This document shows, in pieces, positions 26,652 through 39,243 of a stretch of 64,000 bases of DNA. The stretch covers positions 496,001 through 560,000 of the forward strand of contig JAYPPR010000008.1 of NCBI GenBank assembly GCA_038131595.1, read 5' to 3'. The notes under the pieces were generated by a model. That model searched no databases. It had not been told where the DNA came from and was given only the letters and a program-made list of their open reading frames with translations. The stretch comes from UBA9926 sp038131595 (GTDB taxonomy: Bacteria; Pseudomonadota; Gammaproteobacteria; Pseudomonadales; Azotimanducaceae). Position 1 is the stretch's first letter, and every line of letters starts with the position of its first letter. Made by a program: the position numbers and the translations under genes.

Positions 26652-28311
26652 CTATTCTCGAGCGATCAGTCCTTCCGGCATCCTCTTAATGACTGTCCCT
26701 TTCGGTGTCATCATCGAGGGCCTGCCCAGTTTTTCCGAGACGCCCGACGCTTCAGGGCAAGACCCCGTATCAAGATACGCGAGCGCGGCGGCGAGTCTTC
26801 CTTCGAGTGGATCCCCCAGCTGGCGCGTGAGGTCATCCGCCACCGCGCAGCCTTCTACCTCTTCACCCTGGAACGCCGCGCCACTTGGCGAGAATCCATC
26901 GGTGTAGTCCCCGAAGCCCAGTGCATTGACCCCTTTGAATTGGACCGTGAAGTAGGTGGTACTGCAATTATCGATACCATAAAAGCCATAGGGTTTACCG
27001 CAGGTGGTATCGCCGATCAGTACAACGTCCACGCCCACACCTCTTAGGCCATTGATAATTGCTTCACTCGCCGAGCAGGTGCCGGAGCCTGATATCACCA
27101 CCACGCGATCCAAGTTAAGCATCGGTAGAGGCGTATTTGAACTGACTTCAAACCCCGGGGCTGTATTGGCAAAGAGTGAGGGCGACAACGCTCGCCCAGT
27201 GATCGGATTCACTGTGGGGTACTTATCATTAAACTGAAGTTCACTGAAGGTCTGACCTACAGCTTCCTCTCCAGCAATCATCGAGGCCACCATTCGCGCA
27301 ATATCGAGGAAGCCGCCCCCGTTGTATCGCAGATCCAGTACTAATTCTGAGATGTTCGCATCTCGAAATGCCGTCATCTCATCAATCAAAAGCGATTCTG
27401 CCGTTCGAATGTGATCGTTAAACAGCACGTACCCAATGTTTGCACCGTCTCGCTCGAACACATTGGCTGACTGCACCGGGGTCGAGGCAATTTCTTGACT
27501 CTCTAGGTCAACGCTAAATGTCTCGTCTGTGGCGGGGTCACGAAAGGTAAAGGTATGAACTTCTCCAAGCTCGGCTGGGAAAAGTCCTGCGTTCAAGGTT
27601 GCCACATCAGACCCGTCTCTAAAGTCCACGCCATCGATCGCGGAGACTTCCAGACCGCGCACTACGCCTCCATCAGAAGCGGGCGTATTAGGTTCCGTGT
27701 AAGCAATAAGCCACTGCCTAGGTGGAGAACTCCGCACCCGATAAAATTCCATTCCATAGCCTGCTGAGATGCCGGATTGGGTCAGTTGCTCCCACTCTTC
27801 TGTGTCGTAGGTGAAGTGAAACCGATCTCTTGGATTGCCAGCAGCGGTCAATTCAAAGGTCTTCATTAACTCGAAATACTTCCGAGTCTCAATCCAATCT
27901 TCTAGCCGACTTTCTGAGACTCCCTTACCCCGAAGCTCGGCATCAAGCGTTTCTTCATCACTGTTTGGGTCGAGATCCGTAATTTCGTCGTACCAAAGGT
28001 AAGTGTCGAAGCTGTAATCTCTAATCCAGAACTTTTCTAAAGCGGTCGATCCCTGGAGTATCGTCATATTCGGATGAAGTGCGCGGATTCTCACATTGGG
28101 CAATGTAGTCCTGTGTCCAATCCCCGAACTCACCCTCCACCCATTCAGGGCCAGCGCTCGAGGAACCACCACTTGATCCACTACCACTCCCCCCCGATCC
28201 TCCAGAGGTTCCTCCTTGCGCAACGGGTACCTGCTGAGAGGACGACCCACCGCCACCGCCGCCACAGGCACTCAACAGTAACATTGCCAAGGCAATTACA
28301 AAGGCTCGCAT
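26652..28311 (-). CDS. S41-family peptidase lipoprotein, apparent +1 frameshift
   Basis: Two frames join to encode about 553 residues. The first (from the ATG at 28311) has a lipoprotein signal with lipobox LLLSAC, then a Gly/Ser-rich linker and QCENPR. The second carries the S41 region: DETYLWY-like DTYLWYDE, a PDZ-like part, ELVLDLRYNGGG, and the nucleophile region ISGSGTCSASEAII. The frames meet at about 28045-28062, where CCA GGG A TCG contains one base too many for continuous reading (TPG then STALEKFW). It is probably an outer-membrane-anchored C-terminal processing peptidase-like enzyme. No neighbour indicates its target. Confidence 0.8.
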
Positions 28312-28549
28312 AGTAGTCACTCATTTTCTGCTTTGCTGGCCAGTTTATCTGATTCAGCTTCACCACTGCTAAAGACTCATTGCGCACAAGCGCACGGCTT
28401 ACCATGCTGCAATGTCAATCAATCTCCCAGGACCAGTTCTGGTGAATCATCCACCGGCCATGTCGGGCTCCGTATGGTTACAATGCCGCACTAACAGGTT
28501 TACTCAATCAAAGACCTGCCATTTCATCACTTGGCTGAGGGCTTGCGCT

Positions 28550-29689
28550 ATGACCTATCGCACTTTAACGATTCAACGCGCAAAGCCCGCCCCCATCGTT
28601 GGAATCGTCCTCGCATTCATGATGACCTTGTTCGAACCCAGAACCAGCCACGCTGATGAGGATCTGACCCGCCTGCCCAACCTTGCTCTATCTACCCTTC
28701 AGATGATTGGTAGCCACAACAGTTACAAAAAGGCCATGCCTGCCAACGTGATGGCTCTTTTAAAGTGGGTCGAACCAGCGGTCGCGCAAGGTCTTGATTA
28801 CAGTCACATTCCAATCGAGGAGCAGTTAGCACTAGGCCTGCGCGTTTTTGAGATCGATGTGTTCCATGACCCTGAGGGAGAGCGCTACAGCCGTCCACTG
28901 GGAAGAGGACTTCACCCGCTCACGCCAGCATTCAATGAATGGGAGCAAGCACAGTTGGATGCCCCGGGTTTAAAAGTCCTGCACATCCAAGATATCGATT
29001 ATCGGAGTCACTGTCTGACTTTTCGTAAATGCCTGGAGACCTTTCGGGACTTCAGCGACGCCAACCCAGGGCACCTACCTATCTTCATTAGCCTAAACCT
29101 CAAGACGTCTCCTATTGCATTGCCAGGCTCAACCACTCCACTGCCATTCGACAAAGCGGGTTACTTGAACCTTCATCGTGATCTTGAGTCGACCCTCGGG
29201 CTGGACAACCTAGTGACACCCAGCGAAGTCCAAAAGGACAGCCGCTCACTTCGAGAGAGAATTACAACCGTTGGCTGGCCAGATCTCTCCGAACTGCGCG
29301 GACGTTTCATTTTTTTGATTGACGAGCCTTTAAAAAAAACTGCTGGCTATTTGGAAGATTTTGAAAAACATGAACGGCTTTTGTTTTTAAGTGTGCCTAG
29401 TGACCATGATCAAGCTGCAATTTTGGTGATGAATGACCCACTGAAAGCATTCGACGACATCAGAGCACGAGTGGCTGAGGGCTTTTTGGTCCGCACCAGA
29501 GCGGACGCTGATACAGTTGAGGCGCGCAGCGCCGATGACACTCGCATGCGCGCCGCTTTCGCTTCGGGCGCGCACTTTATCAGCACCGATTACTATGTGC
29601 CGGATGAGAGACTTAAGAGCGATTATCGGGTCCGTTTCCCAGAGGGCGGGTATGCTCGCCAATCGCCGCGCTCCGAAGTGATCGATTGA
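28550..29689 (+). CDS. Secreted Ca2+-dependent phosphoinositide phospholipase C-like protein
   Basis: The 379-residue protein has a signal peptide (core IVGIVLAFMMTLF, cleavage after SHA near residue 35) and the PI-PLC-like barrel signature: IGSHNSYK with H56, VFEIDVFHDP with E101, D103 and H106, and HIQDIDYR. The family cleaves phosphoinositides or glycerophosphodiester-type substrates. The true substrate is unknown and could be a phosphate-containing polar lipid. The open frame begins 46 codons earlier, but the ATG at 28550 follows GAGG and starts the signal peptide. It is divergent from the S41 peptidase. Confidence 0.83.
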   Translation: MTYRTLTIQRAKPAPIVGIVLAFMMTLFEPRTSHADEDLTRLPNLALSTLQMIGSHNSYKKAMPANVMALLKWVEPAVAQGLDYSHIPIEEQLALGLRVFEIDVFHDPEGERYSRPLGRGLHPLTPAFNEWEQAQLDAPGLKVLHIQDIDYRSHCLTFRKCLETFRDFSDANPGHLPIFISLNLKTSPIALPGSTTPLPFDKAGYLNLHRDLESTLGLDNLVTPSEVQKDSRSLRERITTVGWPDLSELRGRFIFLIDEPLKKTAGYLEDFEKHERLLFLSVPSDHDQAAILVMNDPLKAFDDIRARVAEGFLVRTRADADTVEARSADDTRMRAAFASGAHFISTDYYVPDERLKSDYRVRFPEGGYARQSPRSEVID

Positions 29690-30008
29690 GCGCGTATTTC
29701 ACGCGCAGCTACGCTACCGACAATCAAGCGTTCGCGGGGTAGAGGCTAACCCTATCTGCTACCGCGCATCCAGCCCAAAGGAAGGGGTTGTGCCCTGATA
29801 GATTGAGTGTTTTATGTAACTACGGCTCGAGGCCTATCAAACAGAGAGCGATGTCGTACGGTTTATTTGCGTAGCGCCAGCTAGCAGGTAAACGGTGCAT
29901 ACCGATCATCAGGATCAAGGCACTCACAAGAGACACATAGGTCTTGTATCGGGATGTAACGGGCAAAAAAAAAGCCTGGCTGCTTTCACAACCAGGCTTT
30001 CTATTTGA
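29690..30008. other. Intergenic region between the phospholipase and the rRNA operon
   Basis: About 320 bases. Apart from the rRNA terminator at 29965-30003, I see no gene or other clear signal. Confidence 0.5.
29965..30003 (-). terminator. Terminator of the rRNA operon
   Basis: On the minus strand, GCCTGGTTG and CAGCCAGGC form a stem around TGAAAG, followed by nine T residues. It lies directly after the 5S gene. Confidence 0.9.
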
Positions 30009-30126
30009 TGCCCGACAATGTCCTACTCTCACATGGGAACTCCCACACTACCATCGGCGCTAAATCGTTTCACTGCTGAGTTCGAGATGGGATCAGGTGG
30101 TACCAATTCGCTATTGTCATCGGGCA
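30009..30126 (-). rRNA. rrf: 5S ribosomal RNA
   Basis: About 118 bases whose ends (TGCCCG and CGGGCA) pair, with the conserved internal blocks CCGAACTC-like GAACTCAGCAGTGAAACG and GCGCCGATGGTAGTGTGGG on the minus strand. It follows the 23S gene after a spacer of about 260 bases. Confidence 0.95.
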
Positions 30127-30389
30127 AACTGTCTGCCTTTTCAGGCAATTCGTCGTGCCAATCTGGCCAATTCAAGCCAGGTTTCTGCGCACTTTAAGAA
30201 AATAAACAAGTGAAAAATTGACATCCTGTGTTGCTGCGTTCTGTTGAACGTTTCGAACACATTAGAAGTGCTTATCCTTTTATTTTTTTGTTCAAGTCTA
30301 TGGCTTGAACCGTTGGGCATTCATATTAATGAGTTGTTTTTGCAGCCAGCGACCAGCTGGTCGGGGCAACGTCAATCACTCAAATTATA

Positions 30390-33289
<2,900 letters not shown>

Positions 33290-33748
33290 ATATAATTTGA
33301 ATGACTGTTTAACACCATTTCGTTGCTTAGCCTTGCCCTTTTGGAGGGCTCGTCTTCGCTTAAATGGCGGTTGCACAATCGATTCTCATTAATGTGTCCA
33401 CCGGATATTGCGCTTCTACAAATTACTTTACTTGCTGTTTTGTTGCATCGCTTTGCAACCTAAGACCATGGCTGCTCGGCTAAGACAACACAAATAAAGA
33501 AGAATTTGCGGATGTCAATTTTTGTCTCGAATCTTTCGATTCGATACAGACTTTATCACTTGTTTACTTTGTTAAAGAGCTCAGCGCTGGGGCTGCCAGC
33601 GTTCTGTCTGTGAACCTAATCACATGCCAGAGCTCAACTTTCTTGCGCGACGACTACCGCCCACAAAAAACTTGAGCTCTACCTAGTGGGTAGGCTCAAT
33701 CTGGGAACACAATCAATAGGTGTGAGTACTTGCAGAGAATGCTTTCTT
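33290..33748 (-). other. 16S-23S internal transcribed spacer without a visible tRNA
   Basis: A spacer of 459 bases. I searched by eye for tRNA-Ile, tRNA-Ala and tRNA-Glu blocks (T-arm GGTTCGAATC type, acceptor pairs) and found none. It holds a boxA-like element (33568-33583) and a perfect 7-base hairpin TCGAATC-TTTC-GATTCGA at 33527-33544. Confidence 0.7.
33568..33583 (-). promoter_or_regulatory. boxA antitermination element in the rRNA spacer
   Basis: The minus strand reads GCTCTTTAACAAAGT, nearly identical to the rRNA boxA (TGCTCTTTAACAA) bound by NusB/NusE during antitermination. Confidence 0.75.
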
Positions 33749-35285
<1,537 letters not shown>

Positions 35286-35510
35286 AAATGAAGAATATCT
35301 GCACCACCTTGTTACACCCTTTTGAGGCTCCCTCAGTGTGCAGCTGCGAATTAAGTTCGCAAATCTGATTGCCGACTAGAAAATCTAGTACTGGCTCAGC
35401 AACGCAAAATTACCGTGTATTAAGTAAGTATCACTCAATAAATTGTCGGTAACTTGTTGCTGATAAATGTTGCATTCAGCTAACAAGTACCCACACCTAT
35501 TGCTTGTGTT

Positions 35511-35528
35511 CCTAATTGTTAAATAGCG
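35511..35528 (-). promoter_or_regulatory. boxA-like element in the rRNA leader
   Basis: The minus strand reads GCTATTTAACAATTAGG, close to the leader boxA consensus TGCTCTTTAACAATT. It lies about 140 bases after the inferred transcription start. Confidence 0.6.
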
Positions 35529-35667
35529 TTTTCAAAACCCTATCGCGAAGAATCCTGTGGCCGACAAATTGTTAGCCGAATTTCAGTGCGTTTGGTTTTG
35601 AAGGCGTTGATCCCCAATGATCGCTGCCTGTCTCGTGAAGAGATCGGCCTCCCGGCCGAGGTCGCGT

Positions 35668-35695
35668 ATTATACGCGCGCTTTGTCCCTTTACAA
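35668..35695 (-). promoter_or_regulatory. rRNA operon promoter
   Basis: On the minus strand TTGTAA (-35) and a perfect TATAAT (-10) are 16 bases apart. The -10 box is followed by ACGCGACC, a GC-rich discriminator typical of stringently controlled rRNA promoters, and preceded upstream by an A-tract (GTAAAAAATTTG) resembling an UP element. Confidence 0.8.
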
Positions 35696-36004
35696 CCCCT
35701 TTGGAAACAAATTTTTTACTTGTTCCCGGCAGGGCTGCGCACTATACCCAAGACCCATCAGATACGCAAAGCTTTTCTGCAAAAAACCAGTATTACCGGG
35801 GCTTTCGGCTACTTCGTAGCCATCGGCAATTGGCAACCCGGCGCTGCCAAAATTCCGAGTTGCCACTGACAAACCGATGGGGTGCGATCTGAGCACGACA
35901 TAGGCCTGCTCACAATTGATCTACCCGCTATCGTCCTAATCCGTCGGAAAACACTGAGTTCGATTTCACGAATATCAACCACAGAAGGTCCGGGCTGCAA
36001 GGCA

Positions 36005-36610
36005 CTATCGTGCCGACAACCACCTACGGGCACGACGCCAAAGCCTCTCCGCGAACAACAGCGAAAACCCGCACAAGAAAAGCACGAACTCAAAGTAGTC
36101 CGCCCGAACCTGCCATAAGTGGTGCACCAAAAATAACCCAGACGCAGGGTAGATTAATTGATGAAGCACTCGCCACTTAGCACCGAGGCGGCGCACCGAG
36201 ACGTTGTTTGAGGTCGCCGCTAGCAGTCCCAAAAGCATCACCGCTCCGCCACCCATTAGGATATAAGGGCGACTGGCAAACTCGGTCGCAAGCGCCTCAG
36301 CACTCCACCCCACATAAAACTGCGCAAAAAGGAGTGCGTGCAAGAAGGCATAAAAAAAGCAGGCGACCCCCACCGGTCTTCGATATCGCATCATCGAAGG
36401 CGCAAGCCAGCCCAAACGCCGCAAAGGACTAAAAGACAATGCCGCGAGCAGTAATAGCGCTGCAATAACGCCTAAGGTGTGAAGGCTATATTCCACTGGG
36501 TCTGCGCCAAGATAATAGGTGTAACGAGTAGCGTCAGACCAAAGGCAGCCTGTAAGCACGAGAACTGGCGTCGATAGGGCAACGCTCGAAATGACTAGCT
36601 GCTTCGCCAC
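36005..36610 (-). CDS. msrQ: MsrQ, haem-binding membrane subunit of MsrPQ
   Basis: The 201-residue protein with about six membrane helices belongs to the YedZ/MsrQ ferric-reductase-like family, which carries electrons from the quinone pool or flavin reductase to periplasmic MsrP. Conserved haem-type histidines appear in YSLHTLG, YAFLHALLF, HQLIYPAS and LVHHLWQ. It lies 36 bases downstream of msrP, so the two should be co-transcribed. The function is repair of oxidised methionines in envelope proteins. Confidence 0.94.
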   Translation of the reverse strand: MAKQLVISSVALSTPVLVLTGCLWSDATRYTYYLGADPVEYSLHTLGVIAALLLLAALSFSPLRRLGWLAPSMMRYRRPVGVACFFYAFLHALLFAQFYVGWSAEALATEFASRPYILMGGGAVMLLGLLAATSNNVSVRRLGAKWRVLHQLIYPASGLFLVHHLWQVRADYFEFVLFLCGFSLLFAERLWRRARRWLSAR

Positions 36611-36646
36611 TTATTGATTGCTCTCTGGCTTTAATGGGTCGCAGCG

Positions 36647-37642
36647 CTAGTAAAACTTGCGCAGATCCATTCCCTGGTACAAGTCGGCCACTTCCTCTGC
36701 GTAGCCGTTGAACATCTGGGTAGGCTGACGGGTGGCTCCAAAGAACCCTCCCGGTAACCGCCTTTCGCTTGCTTGACTCCAGCGGGGGTGATTAACGCTT
36801 GGGTTAACGTTAGCGTAAAACCCGTACTCCCTCGAGTTCGAAAGCTCCCACGTGGTCTTAGGCTGATCCCGAACAAAAGAAATTTTTGCTATGGACTTGA
36901 TACTTTTGAAGCCGTATTTCCAAGGCACCACCAGCCGAATGGGTGCTCCGTTCTGTTTTGGCAAGGACCGACCGTACACTCCCACCGCCAAAAAGGTCAG
37001 CGGATGCATGGCTTCATCCATTCTGAGCCCTTCAACATACGGGTAATCAATCGAGGGAAAGAGTGCCCGCTGGCCAGGCATCTCGCTGGGGCGCAGTACC
37101 GTCTCAAACCTAACAAATTTCGCCTGACTCGTTGGCTGCAATTGATCAATAAGGGAACGAAGCGGTATCCCCAGCCAGGGGATCACCATTGACCAGGCTT
37201 CAACGCAGCGCAAGCGATAAATGCGCTCTTCAATCTGATGAGGTCGAATCAAGTCTTCAAGCGCAAAGACGCCCGGCTTTTCTACCTCACCCTCCACCTG
37301 AATGGACCAAGGCCAAGGCTCGAACGATCCGCTTTCAGACGCTGGATCACGTTTATCGGTACCAAATTCATAAAAGTTGTTATAGCCCGATACGATCTCA
37401 AAAGGAGCAGGCTCTTCTGATTGTCTACGCGGATCGCTTTCAGGGATTGCGCGCTTAATTTTCTCGGTCAGCCAAGAGGGCGCCTCATCCTCTCCTTGGG
37501 GTCGCTCGCTATGAAAAATTTCTCCCGCCATTACATTTGGGGCGAACCCAAGCGCTAACGCTGACTGAATCACGCTCCTGCGAGACCAGAACCACCGCTC
37601 ATCGGTCACCTCATGTTCACGGATATCTTTCCAGCTTGGCAT
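36647..37642 (-). CDS. msrP: MsrP, periplasmic methionine-sulfoxide reductase catalytic subunit
   Basis: The 331-residue molybdopterin enzyme has a twin-arginine export signal (SRRSVIQ at residues 20-26, then a hydrophobic stretch ending VMAG). The molybdenum-ligating cysteine is C146 in YRLRCVEAWSMVIPW, a sulfite-oxidase-fold hallmark. VVPWKYGFKSIKSI is another family signature. It is exported folded with its cofactor and reduces protein methionine sulfoxide with electrons from MsrQ, encoded just downstream. Confidence 0.96.
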   Translation of the reverse strand: MPSWKDIREHEVTDERWFWSRRSVIQSALALGFAPNVMAGEIFHSERPQGEDEAPSWLTEKIKRAIPESDPRRQSEEPAPFEIVSGYNNFYEFGTDKRDPASESGSFEPWPWSIQVEGEVEKPGVFALEDLIRPHQIEERIYRLRCVEAWSMVIPWLGIPLRSLIDQLQPTSQAKFVRFETVLRPSEMPGQRALFPSIDYPYVEGLRMDEAMHPLTFLAVGVYGRSLPKQNGAPIRLVVPWKYGFKSIKSIAKISFVRDQPKTTWELSNSREYGFYANVNPSVNHPRWSQASERRLPGGFFGATRQPTQMFNGYAEEVADLYQGMDLRKFY

Positions 37643-37805
37643 AGCGATTCCCTACTTTGGCCTAATTGTTGGTTTACGCCTTAACTAGAGAGAAAGCTCT
37701 TCTCTTTGGACTACGTGCAGCTTGGACTAAGTGCAGCCGCTCACAGCTCCGATACGCTCATCGGCTAAGCCAATCGCCCAAAGACTCTCCCATGAAGGCG
37801 ACGAT

Positions 37806-38573
37806 CTAATGCTGAGCTTCCGAACGACTCGGTTGCGGATATTTGCGCCGTATCAGGAGCGTGAGGGGACCCGAGACGGTATACACGATCCCAATGAGAA
37901 GCAGCATTCCAGGCGGATAGACGGTGACCACTCCAAACAGCACTACAATCACAAACATGTAAAAGAAAGGCACCCTGCCATTCAGGTCAATGTGCTTGGG
38001 TGAGTAGTACCGCACATTACTCACCATCAAAAGTGCAATCAGCGACGTCACGATGGCGAGCGGTACTGCAAGCTCTAAACCAACAGCCTGACCCATATTG
38101 TCTGACCATGTCCAAACGGTCGTCGCCATGGTTCCTGCAGCCGCGGGGCTCGCTAGACCATAAAAAACTTTGGCATCGGGCGCTGTATTGAATCGAGCAA
38201 GTCGAAGCGCTGCACAGGCCATATAGAGAAACGCGACTAACCAGCCGACCTTACCTAAATCAGACAAAATCCAGCTAAACATGAGCACAGCAGGCGCGAC
38301 GCCGAAAGCCACCAAATCAGACAAGCTGTCGTACTGAACGCCAAACTCACTTTGCGTATTCGTTAAACGAGCAATTCTGCCATCGAGGGAATCCAAAAAT
38401 CCTGCGATCACAATCGCAATCGCGGCGAGTTCTAGGTCCCCGCTCATCGCCGCGATGATCGAATAAAAACCAGCAAATAGCGCCCCGGTAGTAATCAAGT
38501 TAGGCAACAAGTAGATGCCGCGACGCAACCCCTCTCGCTTAGGTAGCGGCCTAACATTATCCTCTACTGCCAT
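37806..38573 (-). CDS. pssA: CDP-diacylglycerol-serine O-phosphatidyltransferase
   Basis: The 255-residue membrane enzyme makes phosphatidylserine, the precursor of phosphatidylethanolamine. The CDP-alcohol phosphotransferase motif DG(x2)AR(x8)G(x3)D(x3)D is complete: D64-G65, A68-R69, G78, D82, D86. About eight hydrophobic segments surround it. This is the type II, Bacillus-like membrane form rather than the phospholipase-D-like PssA of E. coli. In Pseudomonas relatives pssA also lies near ilvIH. Confidence 0.93.
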   Translation of the reverse strand: MAVEDNVRPLPKREGLRRGIYLLPNLITTGALFAGFYSIIAAMSGDLELAAIAIVIAGFLDSLDGRIARLTNTQSEFGVQYDSLSDLVAFGVAPAVLMFSWILSDLGKVGWLVAFLYMACAALRLARFNTAPDAKVFYGLASPAAAGTMATTVWTWSDNMGQAVGLELAVPLAIVTSLIALLMVSNVRYYSPKHIDLNGRVPFFYMFVIVVLFGVVTVYPPGMLLLIGIVYTVSGPLTLLIRRKYPQPSRSEAQH

Positions 38574-38748
38574 CTCCTCACCCTCTTGTCATCCCTGTCC
38601 CTAGGATCCCGTACTCACTATAGACGCATCGTTCGGCGCTAAATCGTGAATCAACCATCCTAGGTTTTCGATTAATTGATAGCAAGGAACGCGGCGGCCA
38701 CCGCTTTAGGCTTGAGCCTACCTGCTAGGGAAGAGAACAGTAACGCGT

Positions 38749-39243
38749 CTACAGCGACAGCGTTTTATCCCCACGGCTAAGACCGGTCACGCCCGTTCTA
38801 ACAACCTCAACGACTTGCCCTTCCGACAACGCCTCTATAAACGCGTCAAGTTTGTCGGTCGTGCCAATGACTTGAATTGTGAAGAGGTGCGATGTGACGT
38901 CAACGATCTGCGCCCTGAAAATATCGGCGAGTCGTTTTACCTCGGCGCGTCCTGCGCCTCCGGCTTTCACCTTGACAAGCATCAGCTCTCGCTCGACATG
39001 GGCGCTTTCCGTAATGTCCGCTAATTTGACGACCTCAACGAGCTTATTGAGCTGCTTCGTGATTTGCTCAATCTCGGCATCCGATGCGCTCGTGGTCAAC
39101 GTCAATCGCGACAAACTACTGTCTTCTGTTGGCGCGACGGTCAATGACTCAATGTTATAATTTCGTTGAGCAAAGAGCCCGACCACTCGGGATAGCGCAC
39201 CTGCCTCATTTTCTAACAGTGCTGAAACAATCCGGCGCTTCAC
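38749..39243 (-). CDS. ilvH: Acetolactate synthase small (regulatory) subunit
   Basis: The 164-residue subunit stimulates the catalytic subunit and binds valine for feedback control. An ACT domain opens it (RRIVSALLENEAGALSRVVGLFAQRNYNIESLTV), and the C-terminal part includes HVERELMLVKV and GLSRGDK. The open frame extends 8 codons upstream to 39267, but the GTG at 39243 has AAGGAG 7 bases upstream, overlaps the ilvI stop (GTGA) and gives the length of E. coli IlvH (163 residues). Confidence 0.95.
   Translation of the reverse strand: MKRRIVSALLENEAGALSRVVGLFAQRNYNIESLTVAPTEDSSLSRLTLTTSASDAEIEQITKQLNKLVEVVKLADITESAHVERELMLVKVKAGGAGRAEVKRLADIFRAQIVDVTSHLFTIQVIGTTDKLDAFIEALSEGQVVEVVRTGVTGLSRGDKTLSL

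Larger units (their letters stand above)
35286..36004. other. rRNA leader, promoter and upstream region
   Basis: About 720 bases between the 16S 5' end and the msrQ stop. The part up to about 35,661 is the rRNA leader, including a boxA-like element. The promoter lies at 35668-35695. From there to 36004 I see no gene. Confidence 0.6.

Noticed and set aside
28063..28271. N-terminal part of the long S41 frame (from 28271)
   Set aside because: It reads out of frame through the lipoprotein linker. The frame beginning at 28311 has the lipobox.
33290..33748. Possible tRNA genes in the 16S-23S spacer
   Set aside because: No stretch shows a full set of acceptor, anticodon and T-arm pairs.
35586..36118. 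Short open frames between the rRNA promoter and msrQ
   Set aside because: No family resemblance, overlapping the rRNA promoter and the msrQ end.
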